Assembly (NCBI GenBank): GCA_963691655.1
Contig: OY829329.1
Span: 65,156,852-65,220,851 of the forward strand
From: Toxonevra muliebris
Taxonomy: Eukaryota; Arthropoda; Insecta; Diptera; Pallopteridae
DNA length: 64,000 nt
Reading direction: 5' to 3'
Part shown: one piece after another, positions 28,201 through 43,200 of the stretch
Position numbering within the stretch: position 1 is the first letter of the stretch
Layout: every line of letters starts with the position of its first letter
The notes under the pieces: model-generated
What the model was told of the DNA's origin: nothing
Database searches by the model: none
What the model saw: the letters and a program-made list of their open reading frames with translations, nothing else
Program-made: the position numbers and the translations under genes

Positions 28201-31200
28201 ATACAAAAACGAAAATATCATAAAATCAGTTTTTACTGAAATTGAAATTGTTGGTTATAAATTCTTGATGTGACTTTGTGACCGGTTTTTTCACTTTTAC
28301 TCTCATCTATGGGTGAGAATGTGCTTCATCTTCTATGTATGAATTATATATGTACATATATGAATACCTACATATATTTAAGATGTTATTGTTGTTGTCA
28401 ATCTATTTTTAATATTAGCTTAAAGCAAAAACTAAAAGATGGTAATTTTTATTTCTTTTGTTTTTAATAAAGAATTATGAAATAGTTTCAAAACTGATTT
28501 TGAAATATATAATAAAAAATTTTGGCAAGCCTTTTAAAAAAAAAAATTCAAAACAAAAAAAAAAATTAAAATATATTAAGCAAGAATTCTTCATGCTGTT
28601 TGATGTTAGCAGGCAACGGTTGGTGGTGGTGTGAAACGCATTGCAAGGTCACTCAGCGAGTGATCCAGTCAGCGTTCAGCGCAAGTGAGTGATCGAAGCG
28701 ATCGTTCGATTGAAAGCGTATTCATGTTTAACGCATCTAAGCGCGCAATTGTTTTTTTTTTCTTTTTGTTTTTCTATATATTTTTTTGCGGCTGGAATAA
28801 TTGAATCAATGCGATTCTTCGTAATTCTTTGTGTCTTAGACTCGTGCACTTATTGTGAATGATGAATGTGCAATTGATTTGTAGCTGTGCTGGGAAGATA
28901 CAATGTTGTTACAATGTAGAGGTGGTGGTGAAGGTGCTAATGCTGCTGGTAATATAAGATCATTGGCGATCTCACCAGTTCAGCTTAGAGCAGTTCAGTT
29001 CATACGATTCGATCTTAATACAACAACAACAATAATCCGTTATGCTGATTGGTATCTACTTTTTGTTGTATTGGATAAAAAAAAAAGAAGAAAAAATTAA
29101 AACAAAAAACTTGCACCATAATTCATCTGATTTATTGATTGACTAAGGTGACTAAGGTGTGTGTTTTTTTCCATCTTTTCATCTTTTCTTTTTCATTTGC
29201 TTGTTAGCGTTTTGTCTGCTGCGCGTTTTAGCCCGTGTTAAATGTGAAACAAGGTTCTTGTTTCATCTATTATTTATATAGATCCGCTTTTGTATGTGCA
29301 TAGCTCTGCTTAGTTAGAGTAAAATATTTTTGCATTATTATTATTTTTTACGCTCTTGCAAAACATAAATCATAAACTGTGGGAATATCCAATGAGCATT
29401 GATGGTGATGATATACTCTCCTATGTATCATAGATAGATGTGAACCGAGATGATGATGTTTTGTTGTTTGTGTGGTGAATCTAATTGCTGAACTGTCTCT
29501 ATCAAAAGTTCAATGATAGCAAATTTGAAATAATTTTAATAAGTTTTAGCAATACATACATAAATTTGCAAAAAAAAAAAAAAACAAAAATACAGTTATC
29601 ATCTTAAAACCAACCATACAAAGTGTGAAGTGTGAACGAATTTCAGATACAAAAAAAAAAAAAAAAAAAAATTGTGGGTGTGTATATTAAATTTCATTTG
29701 AGGTTTTGTATTTTTCATATTGATTTATTATTGAAACTAAATATTGGCAGTTATAAACAAAAAATTTGTTTGCTGCTTTTTAGAATTAATCAATTAAATA
29801 ATAATTTTTCTTTTTAAATTTTGCCTGTATAGTCAATGACACTGCAAATGTTTTATTTTTTCATCATTATGCTCATTATTGCTTTATCATTTCATCAAAT
29901 TACTATGCATCCAGATACCAAACATTTGAAAGCTTATGCTAAGCGTTTGATGAATAGGCGCCAACTGAAAAAAATAATGCGTTGGCATGTTTCTTCTTCT
30001 TCTTTGATTTCATTTGGCATAGCACCTTTGTTGAGATGTGGGTTAAATAATAATTTGTATATGTGTTAAACAAAATATTGTGACCTTTAACCCGTATTGG
30101 TGGAATTATTGCATATTCCATTTATATTATATGAACTGAATTTTTTAAAGATGATTTTGCATTGCTTCATTAATAATTGCCAAGGTTAGTTTAAAAAACT
30201 CCGATAGAATTTTTCTCATAGATTTCAGTGGGACTTTTGCATCGAAAGTTTGTAATTTCTCTTTAGAATTAGAAACTCATTCACTTTTCGTTTCATTTCC
30301 CTGATTAAACGTGGCGTCATCACTTGATTTGATGCCAGAGCTTTAAAAGAATGGGCAAAGGGTCAACTTTGTCATGTCAAGTTCTCAAAATAATCGCTAA
30401 TCAAATGTTTTTGAAGATTTTTGCACAATATATATATGGGAGATGGCGAGACGACTATTCGCAATTCGTGTGTTTCTGCCAGAGTTTGCAAAAACTCGCT
30501 ATTGCGAAGAAATATTACACTCCTCCTCCTCAATATTACTCTCTTAAAGAACGACTCATTTTGTCTCCTTCGCTCTTTCGTTAAATCTTTTGAATGAATT
30601 GAACTAATTCTTCCTCTTTAATATTTATTCTGCTTTTACACCCACTGATTTGTATTTGTTGGCGAGGGGGAGACGAAAGTGAACGATTCAAAATCCGTTG
30701 TACCAAAGATTTTGTAACGATTTTTGTCGTTTGCCTTTTACAAATTTTGCATCTCTTTTCCTCTCATGTAAAATGACGATAGAACAAAAGAGAATATATA
30801 AAAATCTTCGGCCAAAAATCAGTGTGTCTAAGAGAAGATTTAAGGCGAATTCCTCGACCGAGTGCCACACTCTCTTTTCATTTTTTTATATATGAAGTTT
30901 TTACGCTCACAATTTAAGAGAGAAAAAAGAAAAGATTCACTGACTCAATGCTGCACTCTCCATTCGTTATTTTTATATGGAGTTTTTTGCTCTCTGAAAT
31001 TGAGAGCGGAAAAACTTTATTTAAAAAAAGAAAAGAGAGTACGGCACTTGGAGAGCGAATTCGCCTTAAATCATTATTATCAGCCGATGTAATCAGATCC
31101 TCTCCTACAAAGAGTTTATTTGTTTTCATTAGATATTTCAAGTCGCAGTGTTCGACTACTGGATTTTTGCTACTAGCTAATAAGTATTAACAATAATATT

Positions 31201-34200
31201 ATAAGTCCAGTCTGGATTATGTTGTTAATTCAATACTCACCAAAATGGGTGTTTTCTGAAGTGGCTGACATACATATGTATATTTGTATAAAAACCTCAC
31301 AGGCTTCTTAAAAAAAACATATTAATGATTCCTCAACAAAGTTTTGCAATGATCCGAATGGATGAGGTATTTATTGAGAATAAAGAAGTGAGAGAGGACT
31401 AACCCCAAAATATACACATTGGAGTATGGTTGTAATATTTTGAAACAATTTTCTCTAGTCCCCTCTCTATTCACTATAAGAAAAAAAAGTTAATCTTCTT
31501 GCCTATTGCTCTAGAGCGACAAATAATGCTATTAATTTCAATATTAAATGTTAAATAAATGCACCCCAATGAACCCGAATGAATATTGAAACCGATGTAT
31601 CGATATTAGTATTAAATATAATTTAGATTTAGATGCATTGTGGTGCCAATCTCACGTTTTTCCTAAGCGCGCGGGAAAAAACAGAACGACCTGACTGTAA
31701 AATTGTTATTGTTGTAGTTTTTGCAGTTAACCCATTGTTTTCACTTACACAGTGCGAGCAGACTAACTTGATTATTATATATTTTTTTTTTTAGTTCATT
31801 ATTTAAGTTATAGTCGTTGTTGTTTCCTTCATCATCATGTACATCGTCGTCGTCGTAGTTGCCGTCGTTGCCGTTGTCGTTGTCTTCATGGAGTCAAGTA
31901 TTTAGCGCTAGAGTTCCCAACAGGTTGCACACGAACAATAACAACAACAAAAATAAAGAGAGTACCCCTTCATGCACAACTCTGAATGTTTGTTGTTGGA
32001 AAAGCGCCAATAAACAATATCTGTTGATCTTGGTAACCCAATGTGCTGTGCATACAATTCAGCATTCAGTTGTCGGGCGCAAATTGAGCCTAACCCATAT
32101 ATTTGTCAGTAATGCGAATAAAATTTGATTTAGAGAAGCTAACACAGCAGACGGTGGAACGATGGAGAGAGGAGAAGTGATATGCAGAAGGGAGTTCGCC
32201 AAAGAAGAGATAAAGACAAAAAAAAAACCAACAACAACAACAACTACAGCATATAGCAATAGTTAACATATCTAAATATTTGGGTTAGATGGATGAGGCT
32301 GAAACTGCACAGAAATACTAGTAGTATAACTTATAATAGGAACCTTCAAATGTGGACGTAAACTACATATGTTTGAATGTATGTATGTATGTTTGTATGC
32401 TGGCAAACCTCTCTGCAAATTGGAATGAAGACACTGCCTGCCTACCGGCATGATTTCTTACAATGATTGTTGTTTATGTTGCTGTTGTTGTTGTTGTTAT
32501 AGTTGCTATAGCTTTTCTGCTGAAGCGCGGCATTTGTGGCATCATCTCGAATGCACACTTTTTTTTATTTTTTTTATTTTGCAGATTAAAGTGACTTCGA
32601 AACTATTATTAAATCAATAATGAAGCACACGAAGCCCGTGAGGTGTTCCAAACACACAGACTTTGGCAGACAAATCAACAGAGTAAAACAGTGGTACATA
32701 GTACCATCATCTAAGTCGCACCATCATCAACATGAATATCATCATCGTCATTACCATCGTAGTCATCAGCACCATCACCGTCATCATCATCAACAACATC
32801 AATAGCAGCAGTCAGCAGCAGCCAGCTCTAGTACTAGACAATAACAGCAACAGCAATATTGGCGCGTCACTAGGCTAATAGTGATCGTGGAGTTCACAGA
32901 ACGCACCCATAAGCCAAAGTTTTTGTTAGGTTTGGTATGGTTCGATTTAGTTTGTGCTTTGGTTTTAACTTTTCTAAGAGTCGCTCGGGGTGGCAAGGGT
33001 GCACATTGATGTCGGGAGGCTTCTCCTTATGTTGGTTTCTTCGTAGCTTGTTGTTTCCCCCCTCTTGTTTTTTGGTTGTATATGATACTTTATTTGGTTA
33101 TTTGGTGTGTTGTTGTTGCAGCAAACAGTTCGAACTATTAACTTATTGCAGATGATTTTTTTATTTAATTTTTTTTATTTTTTGGCAACATTCCACGATT
33201 TTTTCCATACATTTTTAATATTTGACACTTGCTGTGATATATTCTTGTATCTCCGTTTGTATGTTTGTATGTATGCAATAATACATATTTTTAAATATAC
33301 ACGCTGGAAATGTATTGAAGTTTAATAGGGTGTGATAAAACAAAAATACATGCATTCAGTATTTAACATTTGACAAACAAACACATACAAATTATTGTTC
33401 AATTTAGGGATGGAGTGGAATATAATCGAAATTATTGTGTCAAGGAAATAATTCAACTTTTTTGAATTTCATTATTATTCGTATTTTGATTTCAAAAGGC
33501 TATGAGAGAATATCAACAGTCTCAGCATGAAAATTTTTTTTAGAGGCGAATTCATCGAAAGAGTGCCATACTCTCTTTTGGTGTTTTATGATATGAAGTT
33601 TTTCGCTCTCTTAAATTGAGAGGGTAAAAACTTCATAAAAAAAAACTAAATGAAAGTGCTTCACTTCTCAAGTTATTCAGCCATGAAAAAGAGAGAGGAT
33701 CATTACCCTCTCAATTGAGAGAGGAATATCGTTTGTTTATTTTGTTCATATATTTTTCAATCGTTTGAATTGTGAACATAGAGCCTCGATGAAAGTACTT
33801 CATCTAGATCTACTGTTAGCTAAACATTTCAAACTCTTCCAACTCCAATAATGGCTAAGGTGAAGTGATTATGTAATACAAAAACAAAAAATATGGGTCT
33901 GTCAGTATCACATTTTCATATATAAGAAAAAGAGAGAGAGAGAGAGCAAAACATAATGGAAGCTAATATGTTATACAAAAACAATAAATTTGAGTTTCTC
34001 AGTTTCACATTTTCATATGTAAGAGCAAGAGAGCAAAACATTTAAGAAATAAGAAAAAAAATACAATCGTTCCTTTGAGTTTCACATAAATTAGGAACTC
34101 AAAAGAGAGCTGTTTTCTAATTGGTTAATAAATCCGTAGCAGTACTTTAGAAGAGAACTACATATTACCTTCAAATTATAAAAACAAAGTGGCCGAAATA

Positions 34201-37200
34201 GGCGTAATACCAACCATTCTAGAATCTCCATTACAGTCGCGTCCATCTCCTATAAAATTAAATAAAATTACATGCTCAATACTATTAAATATGTCATTAA
34301 AATAAATGATGTACATGATAAAAATTTTTACGACAATGCAACAAACAGCATCGAAAAAATGCAAAACAAAAAAGACTATGCTAATAAAATAAATACATTT
34401 TCGAACACGATTATTTCACATCGTAAATATTGCAAAGAGATTGCAACAATAGTAAAATGAAGAGAGAAAAAAAAAAACCAAAAATAAATGAATAAAAAAT
34501 TCCATCATAAAAACAATTTGGTTAACAAATGACGTCCATGTTACTAATGACAGGGATACATGAGCCCCAATATTTAGCAGAAGCATAAGCAAAAGTTAAA
34601 TGGCAATCGTATGCTGCAGCGAGGCAGGCAGCAACTGCAGCAATTGGTAACTAACCACAACAATAACTATAAACTATTAAGTGTAACTAAATGACAAAGA
34701 TAATTTTTTTTTTTTTTTTTGCAGTTACTGCACCATTTTTGGTCTAAGTAGTTAACCAAGAAAAATTATGCATATCGAAATTATGATTGGACAAAACATG
34801 ATACATAAATAGTTGATTGAGGTAGGGAGAATGTAAGGAAGATGTGTTTTTTTTATTTTGGTTATAATTTTTTTGGATATTGGAAAAGGAATTCATAGAT
34901 ACTTGGCTGTTAGTTTGAGCACAAGGAACTTTAATAGAAGCAACAAATACCTTGAAGTATTTTGAGGTTTTGTAAATGTTTGACTCTTCAAATTAATCGA
35001 ACAAAGTTCATGCAACTCAAAAACTAATAAAGCTTAGGAGCTCTGCAGCTCATAGTAAAGTTCATATAGCTCTAAAACAAACTTAGCTATGACAAAAATT
35101 GCAAGCCTTTGTTGTATTATTTGCATAAAGTTTCAAAGTGAGAAAAACTAAATATTCACTTCCAAATAGAAAATTTGATTTTCGAAACGTTTTTTTCTTT
35201 CATTACTACAATTTCCATTTATAGATTTCATTAAATACAGAAAAACTCCAAACATTTCTTTTCTGCTGCACATTTCCTATAAAAATAATTCAATTGATTT
35301 TCGCGTAATATCAAAAAAAAAAAAAAAAAAAAAAAACTTTACTCTAAACTCTTCTTTTTGTTTTGTTTTTTTTTTTTTTTTTTGTGTAAATACCTTATCC
35401 TGACAAGGTATGAATTCGTGACTTTAGCTGCTGGAATCAGCTATAAAATCTCTTGCGAAGCAAAAAGAAGCGCACATATTAAAATACCACACTAATTGTT
35501 ATAAGCATCAGTGGCAGCAACATCAAGCAAGCAATTAAGTAATAGACGATGGACCATAGGAGGAGGCATGAACTCATGAAGTAGTGAGTAGAGAGCTAGC
35601 TTCTTCGTACATAGATAAAAGATCTTCCTTTTGCATACACGAACAAAAAGGTTGCGTGTTACTAAAAACAGAAGAAACAGAAATGCAAATGCAGTACTTT
35701 AAGCTTATAAAGAGTTTCTTTGGTTACAGCGAAACAATTGGAAAACCAAAAACCTAATTTTCAATTTTTTTTTTTTCGTAGAGAGATTTAATATTTAAGT
35801 TAATACACGAATTTCGTGTTTAACGAACCATTTTTGCCGCTTACTTGCAGTTCGTTGTAAGCGGAAACTACTGTACAATTAAAGCTTCCAGGAATAGCAG
35901 CAACAAATAAATATAGCCAATAAGTTAAACTTTAGTTGAAAATGCAATAATTAAACGAACTTTTAAATAATTTGTACGTGTACGTTCATACGTATATTTA
36001 CTAAAATAGCCAAAAAACAAAAAAAAAAAAAAAGAACAAAAAAAAAACAAAAATCAAAATGCATAGCGTCTATAGAAACTCACATTGTTGTACCATAGTT
36101 AAGCGTATTAAATTGTTATGGTAATACAAATCCAATCTAGTGTGTTAATCTGCAGGTTTACTCATACTTCTTCTGCTTCGGCAGGTAATTTAAATATTTT
36201 CATGAGTCTGTGCAACATCGTGCCGTCATATCTTAGTGTCTTCAACTTCTATCTTCTTAAGCTGCTGCTGCTGCTGCTGCCACTTCATCTCTACCTTTTC
36301 TTTTCTTTTTTTTGTTTTTTAATTTAACATTAAGAAGATATTACATGTTGTATTTATAAAATTATATACATACTATGTATGTTTGTATGTGCACCTAATG
36401 GTCACAACTAATTTGTCCCGATGAAAAATTAACTAGCCACACGTACACACATAGCCAATACCTAGTAAATGCTTTTTTACACTCACCACTCAGCATGATC
36501 CCCCACAATTTGCCCAATAAGTTGAAAATCTGGTAGTTGTAAATTAAAATGCGAAGTAAAAAAAAAACAAGAATTGCTACTTTAGGCACGCATTTATAGA
36601 AGATTTATCAAATTCGTGAATAAATAAATGCATATAAAATTTCAGAAATTTAAGAATTTGTCTAAGAAAAAACTCCAAAAAAAAAATAGTCATTAATCCT
36701 AATAGAGATTTCCAAATGTAAGCATAAATTTCAATGCAGTTTGTTAAAAAAAAAAAAAAAACACTCTTTCGAGTTTTGGTAGTAGGCTGCTTTTGCGGAT
36801 CCAGAGGGGGACTACCGCTCCTCCTAATAAACTAGAATGCTTTTAATCTTTTAAAATCATTCTACAGCGCAAGTGTTGATCATATACACTTCCAAACCAA
36901 GAACTCTAAAACTTCAGGGTCAGTATAAAAAGTGGCCCTACTTTTGGAGTGCTTGATAATTTCGATCTGAATTTTCATTTAAGCAATAAATAACAAGCTT
37001 AAAGAACGTATATATGTAGTCATCACAACAGTGTATACAGAGACGGGCAAATCAGACGACCGTTTCGGAATCCGCCAAGAATGAATTTTGTTCTAATTTC
37101 TTATCTTATTTTTCCTCTTTATTCTGTTAGAAATTTGATCTGCTTGTTGGTCGAAATTTCGGTCTCAATTTGATCTGAACTTGGTCTGATTTTTTGGTCT

Positions 37201-40200
37201 GCTCTTGATTTGATTTTTGGTTTGATTTTCGGTCAAAATTTCGATTTAATTTTTAGACTGTATTCTGGTGGAAATTTGGTCTGATTTTTTGTCTAAATTT
37301 TGGTCTGATTTTTTGTCTAAATTTTGATCTGAGTTTTAGGTCTGAATAAGGTTTAAATTTTTGTTTGATTTCTGCATTATTTTTCATTTGCATTCTGGGG
37401 GAAATCGAGTCTGCTTTTGGAGTGAATTTTGGTCTCAATTTAGTCTGATTTTTGGTCAGTATTCTTAACACAAATTTTTATCTGAGTTTGGCCCGATTTT
37501 TGATCTGAATTTCAGCCTGAATTTCGATCTGACTTTTAGTTAGGATTCTGGTCTGAGTTTGGGTCTAAATTTTATCTGATTTTTTGTTCTGCTCTTAGTC
37601 TGATTTTTTATCTGAGTTTGCTCCAATTTTTTATCTGAATTTCAGTCAGAATTTCGATCTGATTTTTGGTCTATATTCTGGTGGAAAATTGGTCTGACTT
37701 TGGGTCTGAATTTTGGTTTTAATTTAGTTTGATTTTTGGTCTGTATTCTAGTCTGTGCTTGGGTCTGAATTTAGTTCGCTTTTAGTCTGATTTTTTATCA
37801 GAGTTTGGCCTGAATTTTAGTTTGAATTTTGATCTGGTTATATTTTTCATCTTTATTCTGGTGGAGTTTCGGTCTTAATTTGGTTTAATTTTTGGTCTGT
37901 TTTCTCGTCTAATTTTTTATCAGAGTTTGGCCCGATTTTTGGTCTGAATTTCAGTCAAAATTTCGATCTAATTTTTGATCTGCATTCTGATAAAAATTTG
38001 GTCTGATTTTAGGGTGAATTTTGGTCTCAGTCTGATCTGACTTTTAGTCAGTATTCTGGTCTGAGTTTGGGTCTGAATTTGATCTGATTTTTTAGTCTGC
38101 TCTTAATCTGATTTTTTATCTGAGTTTGCTCCAATTTTTTATCTGAATTTCAGCCAGAATTTCAATCTGATTTTTGGCCTATATTCTAGTGGAAAATTGG
38201 TCTGACTTTGGGTCTTAATTTTGGTCTTAATTTAGTTTGATTTTTGGTCTGTATTCTAGTCTGAGTTTGGGTCTGAATTTGGTTTGCTCTTGGTCTGATT
38301 TTTATCTGAGTTTGGTCTGAAGTTCAGTCTGAATTTTGATATGGTTTTTGGTCCGATTTTTTATTTTATTTCTCATCTTTATTCTGGTGGAATTTCGATC
38401 TTCATTTGCTTTAATTTGTGGTCTGTTTTCTGTCTAATTTTTTATCTGAGTTTGGTCCGATTTTTGGTCTGAATTTCAGTCAGAATTTCGATTTAATTTT
38501 TTATCTGTTTTCTGATAGAAATTTGGTCTGATTTTAGGGTGAATTTTTGCCTCAGTCTGATCTGACTTTTAGTCTGTATTCTGGTCTGAGTTTGGGTCTG
38601 AATTTGATCTGATTTTTTAGTCTGCTTTTAGTCTGATTTTTTATCTGAATTCGCTCCAATTTTTTATCTGATTTTCAACCTGAATTTCAATCTGATTTTT
38701 GGTTTGTATTCTGGTGGAAATTTTGTCTGATTTTGGGTCTGAATTTTGGTCTGTATTTTGGTCTCAATTTAGTTTGACTTTTGGTCTGTATTCTAGTCTG
38801 AGTTTGGGTCTGAATTTAGTTTGCTCTTGGTCTGATTTTTTATCAGAGTTTGGTCTGAATTTTGATCTGGTTTTTGGTCTGATCTCTGATTTTATTTTTC
38901 ATCTTTATTCTGGTGAAATTTCGATCTTAATTTGGTTTAGTTTTTGGTCTATTTTCTGTTCTAATTTTTTATCTGAGTTTGGTCCGATTTTTGGTCTGAA
39001 ATTCAGTCGAAATTATGATCTAATTTTTGATCTGCTTTCTGATGGAAATTTGGTCTGATTTTAGGGTGAATTTTGGTTTCAGTCTAATCTGACTTTTAGT
39101 CAGTATTCTGGTCTGAGTTTGGGTCTGAATTTGATCTGTTCTTGATCTGATTTTTGATCCAATTTTCGGTCGAAATTTCAATCTAATTTTTGGTCTGTAT
39201 TCTGGTGGAAATTTAGTCTGATTTTATATCCGAATTTTGGTCTCAATTTAGTTTGATTTTTAGTCTGTATTTAGGTCTGAGTTTGGATCTGAATGCGGTC
39301 TGATTTTTTGGCCTGCTCTTGGTCTGATTTTTTTTATCTAAATTTGGTCTGATATTTAGTCTGAATTTCAATCTGAATTTTGAACTACTTTTCGGTTTGT
39401 GTTCTGGTGGAAATTTAGTCAGATTTTAGGTCTGCATTTTGGTCTCAATTCGGTCTGATTTTTGGTCTATATTCTACCTTTGGTCTGATTTCTGTTCTAA
39501 GTTTAACCCGATTTTAAGCCTAAATCTGGCTTAAATCTTGGCTCAACTTTTTGTTTGATTTTCCATCATGTCTTCGGTTTATTTTTGGTATAGATAACCA
39601 ACCATTATAAACATTTATAAACTTTGCTCAAACGGTTGTATATTTTCCATAATATTCCGATAATTTAATCTTCAAATAGTTTTTGCTAAAAACTTCAACT
39701 TCAGCATATATTCATCAAGCTTTATATTCCAAAAGTGTCGCATTAAATACAAATGCAAAAATTTTCGTCATCAAAATAAAATGAGTCAAAATTATTTAGT
39801 AATTCCAGTTTAATACTTATGCAAAAAGAAAAAAAAAATAGTTTCTTTAAATGCACACAACAACACAAAAAATATCACCGAAGGCCATCGTGGACATTTC
39901 AACATACAATCAGCAAAAAAAAAAAGAAATAAAACTTACGCGCATCGCGTTTCTTCTTTTTTTCTGAAACCAGTTCAACTAATGTGTGTAGCTCTCTTAG
40001 GCGCTTTAGAAAAAGCATATAAATATAAATAGGTACTTAATTCTTCTGCTTCTGCACTCTTCTTCTTTTAAGCTAAGCTTAAGTGAGGCTCGTTCATATG
40101 CAGCACAACATTCACCAACTACATATACATATGTATGTATGGGGGTATAAAAATTTAATAATATTCTAATCAAAATGATTCCCGCAATATGCGCGGCTAA

Positions 40201-43200
40201 CATGTCGCCGTTTTTTATTAACTATTTTTATATAAATTTGTTTTATCTGATTATAAAATATGTCTTTTTAATATGAAATGCACACCATATTTTCATTTTC
40301 ATAGATAAAACTTAAAATTTATTTAGTTATTTTTTTAATTTCTTGTAGCAAACAGTGATTCCAAAGCTTTTTATTTTATTTCAACAACTATGCTCTAAGA
40401 TCAAATATTTTAATTTTTAAAACACAATGTTATTATTAGTGAAATGATCCTTTGTAATTACTGAGTCTTAAAAGAAAATCATAAATCAAACATTCTTAGC
40501 TGCAGTTAGTTTATTAGTTAAATAAATTATTATTCTTGGGTACTTATTGGTTTTAAAAACATACAATATCAACTTAGAACTAAGATGCATCGTAAAACGT
40601 TATTTAAAAAAAAGGATGGGATTTCTATTTATTTTTACCAGTATATTTAAATATATTTTTTAACTATTTGCTTGTTGAGTGCATTTTTAAGGTAAGGTTC
40701 ATTTCATTGACATAAACATAAAAAAAAAAAAAATATTTGTCAGTGATAAATACATACATATTTTAAGCATTATTCAGAGTCTGATAGCATTTGCATGTGG
40801 ATAATTTTTGTCTGAGTATGTGAAAATTTAGAATTGTCATTAAAATATGATGGTATGCAAATGATTTAGCTGTCTACACATAAATCTCTTTTATAGTTGC
40901 CGCTTAATGCAAATCTGAATATTTGGTAATATAATTGCAGAAATGTTAACTTTTGCTATAGAATAGATTAACTTTTCGGCGTAAAAAATTAATAAACTTC
41001 AAAAAATAACTCTAACTCTCCATTCAGAATTTTTTAGAACCAGTAAACATAATATACAATTTATAGTAGAGCAGAGGTGCCCACGGTTTTTGTAAAAGCA
41101 CATCACCATAGGCTGAGCATTTCTTATTTCTCTTCTTTGCCTATACCAAAATGCAAAGCAACAACACTTTCGTAGGTTTTGTTAGTATCCAACGTAGATT
41201 TTGTTGTTGTCTAAAGTATGAGTTTATAACAATAAAGTTTATATGTGTTGGTGTTTGCATTTACATAATAAACTTTTGGGCACCCCTCATATAAAGACTG
41301 CGAAAGAGAGGAATATAAGTAATTAGATTATATTAGATTTGGAGATGAGCAGGAGAGCCACAGGCTTCATAGCACGCAACCCATTGGTCCATTGTATTCT
41401 GCTCAGATAGAAGAGAAAAATACAATTTTTGAGAGAAGAAAGAAAGTACCGTAAACGAAAAACATTTAAGAGGAGGAAAAAAGGAGAGAAATTAAGTCGA
41501 TACGTATCAGAGTAGCCTAAGTTTAGCATAAAACAATTTCGAGAAATTTAGATTCTTAAATTTTTCTTTCAGCCCATTTGATGTAGCTATTGCAAAACTG
41601 CAAAAATATACTGAAAATAGTTTTAGGAAAGATTACCCAAAGAAAAAAGAATGAAAGGCAAAGCTAAATTTAAAATAAACCTATTTTATAATGAAGCTAT
41701 TTTGATAAAATTTCAACAAATAAAATTTTTTAATAAACAGTGAGAATTGTTAAGGGTCAATAGAAATAATAGAAATAGACTAATGCTTGGTTTTCACTAT
41801 GTCATATTCCCTATCAAAGAGAGAGAAAGAGAAAATTTCCCATAGAAAATTGCAAACATGTTGGCAAATTTGACATAGTGAAAACCAGGCATAAGAAAAT
41901 TTCATTTGAACACTTATGAGAACTTAAACAATTTAAAAAAAAAAAAAAAAATCATTGATATTTATATCCCTTTTTCCAACAGGCAGCTTTGCCATCTCGT
42001 ATGTTCTTTATTACATATTTAAATGTAGATTAAGAATGAATTATATTATTTTAGTAAAGAAGAAACTACTACTACTATATCCCTTTTTCTCTCTTTATTT
42101 AAAAGTATTGCTATGATGAAGAAATATCTGTTAAACCAAAAATTTGAGAAATTTTAGGTTTAGCTTACGAAATTGAAAAATTAGTGGGAGTTTCTAGGCT
42201 TTTTCGCGTAACCTGACTGCCACTACATACTACCGTCTGTTTTCCAAGCCAAACTTTTTCTATTACACAGCGGGTAACATTCAAAATGAAAGACTATCAC
42301 CATTTCTTCGGTATCAAAGAAATACTTGGTCTTATCGTTCAGATACCGGTCAGAACTAGTTATATGACCCCTAAGGATAACCGCTACGGTTGTTCGATTG
42401 GTTCATTGGGCATAGAAAATAGTGCTCCTTTAACTGACTGTAAATTGCTCAGACTTAGTTTGTTTTTCTTCGCATTCCGTCTTCATTTCTTCCCTTTGAA
42501 TACAAAAATCGAGCTATTGAACTGAACTCTTTATTCTCAAGCTCTAATCCTCCCCCCTTCCCCATTGGGTGGAATTATAAAGTGAAATAACTATTATAAC
42601 AAAAAAAAAAAAAACATTCAAACCCCACAGTTGCACATTATTATCAGTGTGCGGGAAAAAAGGCAAAATAAAATGTTTTATCTATAGTTAGCATTGACTT
42701 TGAATCTTGAAATTCCAGATTTTCGTATTTCTACAAGATAGAAATAAAAATATATTTAAAAATTGTCGAATACTATAGATTACACATTTTTTAATGCCTT
42801 TTTCCGAGGTCTGATCAGCACATATTTTAGAGACAGAAAAGCACTTGGAAGTAAGGTAAAATGCAACCCTGCTTTTGAATTATTTGTACTTGTAGTATGT
42901 AGTACAAAAACCCCAGAAGAGAGGTCTCATCGAACTGGCAAATCTCTTTGTTCCGCCATTATCAAATTGAAACGAGAACTACCGTTTTTTGAGAGCATTT
43001 ATATTTATAGAACAATATTACTTAATTATTTAATTTTAATAAATTTATAATATTTTGTTTTTTTTTTCAATCAAATGTTTATTTCCCCCCTTTGGGCAAT
43101 TTGAAGTTGTGGCTGTTGAAATTTTTTTTCAATTTAACATTTATGTTAATTTTCTTTTTCATACGAGTATTTGTTGCATTTTCTACTTGGGACCACACCA

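Noticed and set aside
30081..30088. TGACCTTT, a perfect NBRE (NR4A binding site) on the minus strand
   Set aside because: Tempting as an autoregulatory site, but an 8-mer of this composition is expected about twice per window by chance, and it stands alone.
35312..35382. Long A run followed closely by a long T run
   Set aside because: It could fold back, but it is most simply two homopolymer expansions. A processed retrocopy was considered, but no gene sequence precedes the A run.
38699..39058. 119-residue plus-strand frame, with a 72-residue minus-strand partner at 37253-37471
   Set aside because: It translates the GGTCTG repeat array. The FGL/FWS and KIRPKF periodicity follows the DNA repeat and not a protein family.
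42286..42525. 79-residue frame beginning [14 protein letters not shown]
   Set aside because: The composition is less repetitive than most, but there is no recognisable domain, splice context or promoter.
42763..43050. 95-residue frame with a mixed composition
   Set aside because: It starts at TTG, ends in Ile/Leu-rich AT sequence and shows no known domain.
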